Origin: Hexactinellida sp. DTS-2022
Taxonomy: Eukaryota; Porifera; Hexactinellida
Direction: 5' to 3'
Assembly (NCBI GenBank): GCA_028753945.1
Contig: JAPNXP010000006.1
Span: forward strand, 3,906,001-3,970,000
DNA length: 64,000 nucleotides
Below the pieces are notes generated by a model that was not told the origin of the DNA, made no database searches, and saw only the letters and a list, made by a program, of their open reading frames with translations. The position numbers and the translations under genes were made by a program. Shown piece by piece: positions 58,384 through 64,000 of the stretch (within the stretch, counting starts at the first letter, position 1; the number at the start of each line of letters is the position of its first letter).

Positions 58384-61300
58384 TTATATTGCCCATGAAG
58401 AGACTTCCTCCATTGAAGCTTCCGAATAAAAAGATCTGTCAATAGTCGCAATCAATAAATCACCGCAGTATACACAATCATTAGCTAGAATATCATCAAT
58501 ATCACTCTGTATTTGTTCCATTTCACCACTCAATTTATCCGAATTCTGTTGTGTAGCACTAGTAGAGCTCATTTCAAATTCTCGCATACTTTGCCTCTTA
58601 TCAAGCATGGTTTGTAGTTCAATTCTCTGTAACTCGTTAGCTGTATTAAGGTATTCTTCCTGTAGACAATGCATGTGAAACACGTGTTGACACGGAAATA
58701 GAAAGAATGAAGAAGAAAGGATTGAATATGCGCATTTATCACAGCGTTTTGATGATGTAATTATCCCACATCTGTTACGAACTTCTATTATGTCTTGACG
58801 TATATTTCTTGCGCTATCTTGTGCTTCAGTCATTTCCTCTTTAAGATCGTGTATTTCTTTATTATAAGTTTCTAATGTACGGCATATTACGTCACGAAAA
58901 TGGTCTATTGTTTGGAAATCTGGGAAAAATGGTAGAATATCCTCGATTTTTAAAAGTTCACCGAAATCGAGAGATTGCATTGTCTCTGCTACATCTTGTG
59001 TTTTCTTCACCATATGACCACCGATTTTTAACCAAAGTTTTTTCCGCAAATCTTTATCATTTTCCGGTCGATTCGCGGCCATTTTCGCCAACTCAATATC
59101 AACATCCAATGCTAGTTCAACCGCTTCATGATACAATTCGAGTATAATGTATATAATCACACACGCACGTGCCATTCTGTGTTCTGTACAAAGTCGTAAT
59201 GCATATTCAGGATCGTAATTAATAGTTAATCTATTCCAATCCTGTTCTAAATATGAAATTAATTTATCTTGTTTCCGAAGTTTACAGTATAGTGATATTA
59301 GAAAGTTATGTATTGAAGTTGACTTATTGTTTAGGGTATTCACTACAAATTCTAAGTATTCTAATACGTGTTCACTTTGTTCAGCTTGCCAATACTGTGA
59401 ACATTGTACTAAAGCTGGTATTAACTTTTTAGGATTTAAAAGTCCTCCACTTTCTTTCAATGCAACTACAGTCTCTTCAGGATTATGTTTCATTAGTACT
59501 GGAATGAATTTGTAGTATAAATCCTTGTTACGTTGTTCGCGTAGCATAAGTAAAGCGTGTTGATATTGGTTCTGTGTTAAATGGTGGTTAATGACGCGCT
59601 CGTAATCCTGCATTAATGTAGCGAAATAAAGCAAGTTTTCTGTGTCACCGTGACCTATATTAGAGATAATTTAAATATTCTTATACACTAGTTATGTTGA
59701 TAGGTTCCGCTATACAAATATAATACAATAGAACTTCGTTAGTACGAACACCAGGGGACCGTCAAAATGTGTCACCTAATCCGGAATTCGCAATGATAAC
59801 TGGGAGCATTTAATGTTAACTCTGTTCCTCTAATAGCTGGTTATTCAAGTACAGTCAATTACTTATACAATGAACATTCAAGGGCCCAAAATTGTGTTCT
59901 TAATAGAGAGACTTCATAATAAGCGAACTCAACTTAATACAAACCCTATGTAAGTTGTTAAATTGGGACCATAGGGCTTGTTCATAATAAACTATATTCA
60001 TATTAAGCAGACGAAAAATTGTTCACGATAAGCAGACCTGACTGTATTTTTGGTTGAGTAGAGTTATAATAGTATGGTATGGTATTAACCTAGCAGTAGC
60101 TCATATGCCGTATTCCTATTAACATCCAGACTCTGTCTGACTATATCCATCTCAAGCAGAGACTTGAACTCTCTAGTAGCAACACGTAGCATCTCTTCCT
60201 TCTCAGATCTGTCGAGTGTAGAAACAGCTGATCCAATGGCGGTAGCAGGACTGGACAGCTGATCTCTGAGAACTGAGATCTGATTCAGCATTAGTTCCAG
60301 CAGCCAACAGCTGAGGAGGGTTACCTACAGTTTTAAGGCATTTTTAATTAATTAATAAGTTATCCCCGGATGCATAGGGGTAAAGGTATAAATAGAAAAT
60401 CCCATTTTCACTTTCAATTTGAATTGAAAGTGAAATAAGATCTGGCTTTACTTTCACATTCCTGGGCATTGGAGTGTATAACTTATTAATTAAAATTAAA
60501 AATTTAATTAAACGGCTTTTTTAAGCATTTTTAAGGCTTTTGATTTTTTAAAGTAGCATAATGTGAATTTTACTCACTAATTTTAGCAAAATTTAAACCA
60601 AGGTTGAAACAGTTCAATAAATACTAACGAGTTAATACGAAATTCCAGGTAATACTAACACTTACCTAAAGTGTTTGAGGCGTTTTCAAGGTTTTTATAA
60701 GAAATTTTTTTAAGCATAGTGTGAATTTTATACTCTAATTTTAGATATACAGTAGATTCGTTCGCCAATAATTTTCACCAAGGTTAATAAAAAATGTGAT
60801 TTAGATAAAGAAATCAGATTTGAATTAAAAAATAAGATTTTTTAAATTAAAAAATCAAGATTTATATCAACCCTGACTGCATAGTGTAAATCTTAACCTA
60901 GAACTTTGCATTAGTAAACTCGTTCACTGCAATTTACACACTATTTTATAGCATACACTCTGTTATTAACATTAACAATACTACTCACCTGTGTCTGGTC
61001 CTCAGGCCCCAGCTGCTGGAGTCTCCGTAATAAGAATACCTTGAGAGCGGCTTGATCCTCTGCTTGTATAAACTTAAGTGCTACCTACATAGTATAGTAT
61101 ATACAGTATAGTATAGTAGAACTTAATACAGTAAAACCTCCAAAAGTGAACACCTCCAATAAATGAACACTTTTTCTCGGTCCCAAATTTCCCCATTGCT
61201 TTAAACACACGTTATGATAAATCATGAAAAATGAACACCTCTCAAAAGTGAACGTTTTGGCTGGTCCCCAGGGTGTTCACTTTCTAAAGGTTTTACTGTA

Positions 61301-63547
61301 CAAACAAGGTTAGTACGAATTTCCGGATAAGACGAACAAACAGTTCCACAAAATCAGGTCCCTACAATGGCTATTCAATGGGTATTACTCCGGTTATAAG
61401 AACTCCGGATAAAGCGAACAAATTTTTTACCGTCCGTTGGTGTTCGTATTAACGAGGTTCTACTGTAGTAAATATAGTACATTATAATTTAATACAATAC
61501 GGTAAATATATGAATTTCCGGTTAACATGACACAATTTCAGTCCCCTTCAAAGCCTTATACATTGAACTCTCGTTATAACGAAGTGCTTGGGACCTGTAA
61601 ATTCCTTTGTTATATCCGGATATTCGTTATAAGCGGATAATAATTACTGCATTTAGTGCTCTGGGAGAAATATCAATTTCGTTATAACGGGAGTTTACTG
61701 TATATAGTATTTTTGTTCAAATTCTATTCCCGAGGGGGTAAGATATAACCGAGTTTTACTGTATTTAGTATACTAGCAGAATATAAATACGTACATACAA
61801 TTAGTATATCAAATACGACTTATATAATACGTGAGTACATTGACATAATTATCCGAAAATTATCCTGAATAATCGAAAATTTTGATTATTCAAGCGAATA
61901 TTGAGTCAAATATTATCCCAAAATGAATCTGACCATAATAAAATAGGTAATTTATGTATTAGACCAACACAATAATGGATTTAAATGGAAAAAACTCAAT
62001 TCGTGTAAGATTATCTTAATTACGCGAAAATTATTATAGCAAAAAATAAACTATAACAAAAAAAACATACTCCATCCAGTCTGTTACAGATATGTAGAAT
62101 GTTAGAAATCATAGTTATAACAAAAAAGCTGCAAAAATGACTTATCAACTTGTAGCATCTGTAAAATGCGATATACTAACAAGTCTGTTAAGACAGACGG
62201 GTAAACTAATAGAAATGTAAATAAGGTTTCATCTAGGCGCGTAATTTTTATGGAATTTTTTATGTGCGGAAAAATTAAGAGATACTCCCATTAGACGTAA
62301 TACAAAATGAGTAATATAAGCGTGTAGAAATTGTGACTAATAATAATCAGGAAATGACAGTTTGGCTTAAAATAGTTTCGGTTAATAGATTTCTCCGCTT
62401 AATCGGGTCAAAGCAACCTGATCCCGAGGTGACTCTATTAAGCGGAGTCGACTGTAATTCAGCTCATTAATTGAGCTGTCAACTCATTCAAAAAAAAGTT
62501 GATTCTGCCAACTCAAAACGAGTTGATACAGACCTGTAATCTATATTATTATACTCGATTGTTGTGCGTTGTTTGTGTGTTTGTCCGGATTGTATTAAAG
62601 TGATGGGGGAATAGAAACCGTACTTATAATTGAGATAGAAGCTAACTTCCAAATGTTATAATAGGTAAACAAGTATGCTGAACACGAATTTATAGTATAT
62701 GTACATGTGAACATTTGTTGTTGTTGTTGTTGTTTTTGTTTACAAAAAGAGGTAAACACACAAACACGTATTTTAAAATTCAAGATGAACTAAGAGTATC
62801 TAACTTCCAAATGTTATAATAGGTAAACAAGTATGCTAATTACGAAAACCGAAGGGCTCGTAAATATATAAATCATAACCCGATTATATTCTGACCTCTT
62901 CAAAAGATATAGAAGTCTGTGCATAACATTCAGCCGCTTCGTTAAACATAGAACCTTTGAAATAACTCTCTGCTTGCGCTCTATTAACTCTGTCCATTTG
63001 ATATGTATTTATCTAAAACAAGTAATAAATTAATGTAATTTAAAATGTAATTTAAAATGTAATTTTCAGGAACTGGAAAGTTCATTTTAAACTGAGCCAC
63101 TAAATAGTAGCCTGCCTAGTAAAATTCACCTTTTCGAAGCCAGGTTTTTATATTGAAAAGGTGTTTGCCAATATATATATTAATAAGCCCAATAATAAAT
63201 CCAGTAGATTCTCGTTAATACTAACATCAGGGGACCGTCGAAATTTTTGTTAGTATCATCAGTAAATTCGTACTAACCGGAGTCACTTACATGCATTTGT
63301 ATAGGCTAGGGGAATTAAACCTTGTACTCATTCGCCTTATAAGTGTTGTACTAACGAGAGTCTACTGTACATTATATCACATACAATGACCCTATATTTA
63401 CCCTGCAATATCTCTTAGCAGTATCATAGTCTCCTTTCTCAAGGTAACATCTCCACACATCTCTAATCTCATTCTGAATGGAATACCGATTAAAGTTCTT
63501 TTCACTGTACAGCCATACATCACCTGTCATTGGGTCACGGCACATTC
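58384..63547 (-). CDS. VPS18: VPS18 (HOPS/CORVET core subunit), C-terminal part; 5' exons beyond the right edge
   Basis: Exons in order: 63402-63547, 62896-63012, 60989-61084, 60090-60324, 58384-59654. Phases 1-0-0-0-1 all match, giving 620 visible residues against about 970 in human VPS18, so the N-terminal beta-propeller lies outside. The first exon has CRDPMTGDVWLYSEKN and RDVWRCYLEKGDYDTAKRYC. The helical repeat region follows (VALKFIQAEDQAALKVFLLR, LLLGHGDTENLLYFA). Then come a predicted coiled coil (ETYNKEIHDLKEEMTEAQD) and a C-terminal RING-H2 with CDKC, CQHVFHMHCL and CVYCGDLL. VPS18 forms the core of the HOPS and CORVET tethers that drive endosome and lysosome fusion; the RING binds other subunits. 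It ends SSWAI. Confidence 0.95.
59852..60044. mobile_element. TA-flanked MITE, family CAGTCAGGTCTGC, in a VPS18 intron
   Basis: Left CAGTCAATTACTTATACAAT, right complement of CAGTCAGGTCTGCTTATCGT. The interior GAACATTCAAGGG and TTGGGACCATAGGG text is shared with 48513-48698. A fragment of the CAGTAGAACTTCGTTA family precedes it at 59727. Confidence 0.85.
60325..60988 (-). other. VPS18 intron, low-complexity
   Basis: AT-rich intron with several imperfect inverted and direct repeats (TTTTCACTTTCAATTTGAAT against GAAAGTGAAAT near 60404-60436; TTTTAAGGC and AAGCATTTTTAAGGC motifs). No exon seen. Confidence 0.5.
61129..61298. mobile_element. TA-flanked MITE, family CAGTAAAACCTCC
   Basis: Termini CAGTAAAACCTCCAAAAGTG and CAGTAAAACCTTTAGAAAGT, TA on both sides. 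The interior repeats GTGAACACC motifs. Confidence 0.88.
61561..61700. mobile_element. MITE, family CAGTGAACTCTCGTTATAACG
   Basis: Left CATTGAACTCTCGTTATAAC, right complement of CAGTAAACTCCCGTTATAAC, TA outside both. Confidence 0.83.
62540..62870 (+). repeat. Interspersed repeat, plus-strand copy
   Basis: Shares ordered segments with the inverse of 20120-20525. It ends in a CCGAAGGGCTCGTA tail that also occurs at 7625-7637. Confidence 0.6.
63202..63367. mobile_element. MITE, family CAGTAGACTCTC, in a VPS18 intron
   Basis: Left CAGTAGATTCTCGTTAATAC, right complement of CAGTAGACTCTCGTTAGTAC. The interior ACATGCATTTGTATAGGCTA text matches 48400-48425 and 47660-47690. Confidence 0.83.
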
Positions 63548-63589
63548 CTAAATAAATAAACCGTATGTATACAGTCAGTGTATTATAGA

Positions 63590-63731
63590 CAGTGGATGCC
63601 GGTTATAAGCACATCGTCGGGAACTGCACTTAATGTGCTTATAACCGGCATGTTCTTATAACCATCATATATTATATAGGGTATATGGCAACCGTTTTCA
63701 AACATAGTGTGCTTATATCCGACATCTACTG
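63590..63731. mobile_element. MITE, family CAGTGGACGCCGG, copy 2
   Basis: Begins CAGTGGATGCCGGTTATAAG and ends with the complement of CAGTAGATGTCGGATATAAG. A piece of the hAT-like family (63734-63894, CAGCCATTTGTAAATACGC) abuts it. A further CAGTAGATACCGGATATAAG end starts at 63899 and runs off the window. Confidence 0.8.
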
Positions 63732-63733
63732 TA

Positions 63734-63894
63734 CAGCCATTTGTAAATACGCTCTTAATCCTGGTCTGATCCAATTTTCATACGTCTAAATCACAAATTA
63801 ATGTTACGGTATAGGAGAAATCCAAATTTTTCGCGCTCCTAAATTCAAATTTTCCAAAAACCATGCTACAAAAGGACTCCTGGTTAATTCCTTG
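63734..63894. repeat. hAT-like short element, copy 3 (left end missing)
   Basis: Matches 38511-38681 from CAGCCATTTGTAAAT to GGTTAATTCCTTG. The first 12 bp seen in the other copies are absent where it meets the MITE. Confidence 0.65.
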
Positions 63895-64000
63895 TATACA
63901 GTAGATACCGGATATAAGAACACCGGTTATAAGAACATTCTACTGGAAAACGGTTGCCATATACCCTGTAAAATTTATGCCGGTTATAAGAACACTATAT

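Larger units (their letters stand above)
61085..62895 (-). other. Long VPS18 intron, packed with MITEs
   Basis: Contains elements at 61129, 61315-61465 (CAGTAGAACCTCGTTA family, nested), 61561 and 62360-62454. It also has an interspersed repeat at 62540-62870 (GTTGTTGTTGTTGTTG run, ends with CCGAAGGGCTCGTA). The open frame at 62595-62783 lies in that repeat. Confidence 0.6.

Noticed and set aside
62595-62783. 62-residue frame with a poly-Gln tract
   Set aside because: The Gln run is a translated TTG/CAA microsatellite within an interspersed repeat.
63583-63774. 63-residue minus-strand frame
   Set aside because: Entirely within a MITE and an adjoining repeat.
1-64000. tRNA, rRNA and CRISPR-like arrays
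   Set aside because: No cloverleaf, rRNA text or regularly spaced repeats with unique spacers were seen. The only regular tandem array is the minisatellite at 3350-3560.

Overview
This is a eukaryotic, AT-rich nuclear window with spliced animal genes. The gene set includes an SRCR-repeat receptor, an adhesion GPCR with GAIN/GPS and 7TM modules, FAM149, WDR54, DNAJC27 and VPS18. Together with the large SRCR expansion and the odd GPCR ectodomain, this suggests an early-branching metazoan, most plausibly a sponge. That placement is an inference; no marker in the window proves the species. GT-AG exon joins were worked out by hand from reading frame and intron phase.

Layout. 61-15186 (minus): one large secreted or membrane SRCR gene. 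It has a signal-peptide exon followed by 15 strictly alternating SRCR exons, type A of 300 nt and type B of 315 nt, all phase 1-1, and it runs off the left edge. 15187-20962: gene-poor repeats. 20963-27154 (minus): adhesion GPCR of about 938 aa. 28442-31215 (minus): FAM149-family ciliary protein, divergent from an intronless SLC15-like transporter (31394-33073, plus), which converges on a LYR-motif gene (33156-33479, minus). 34683-35735 (minus): WDR54. 38729-45865 (plus): nine-exon, 775-aa KH-like protein with no family I recognise. 47875-49124 (minus): DNAJC27. 52512-53043 (minus): small HLH protein without a basic region. 53044-58383: no gene seen. 58384-63547 (minus): the C-terminal two thirds of VPS18, with the N-terminal exons beyond the right edge.

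The genes do not form one pathway. Membrane traffic (VPS18, DNAJC27), cilia-linked proteins (FAM149, possibly WDR54) and cell-surface recognition (SRCR gene, adhesion GPCR) sit side by side. Introns and intergenic DNA are packed with short non-autonomous elements. Most have CAGT termini between TA dinucleotides, as in pogo/Tigger-type MITEs. Two other families have 8-bp target duplications, as in hAT elements. The most informative parts are the SRCR array with its mosaic paralogous introns, a dated nested insertion inside that array, the GPCR ectodomain, and the unassigned KH protein.
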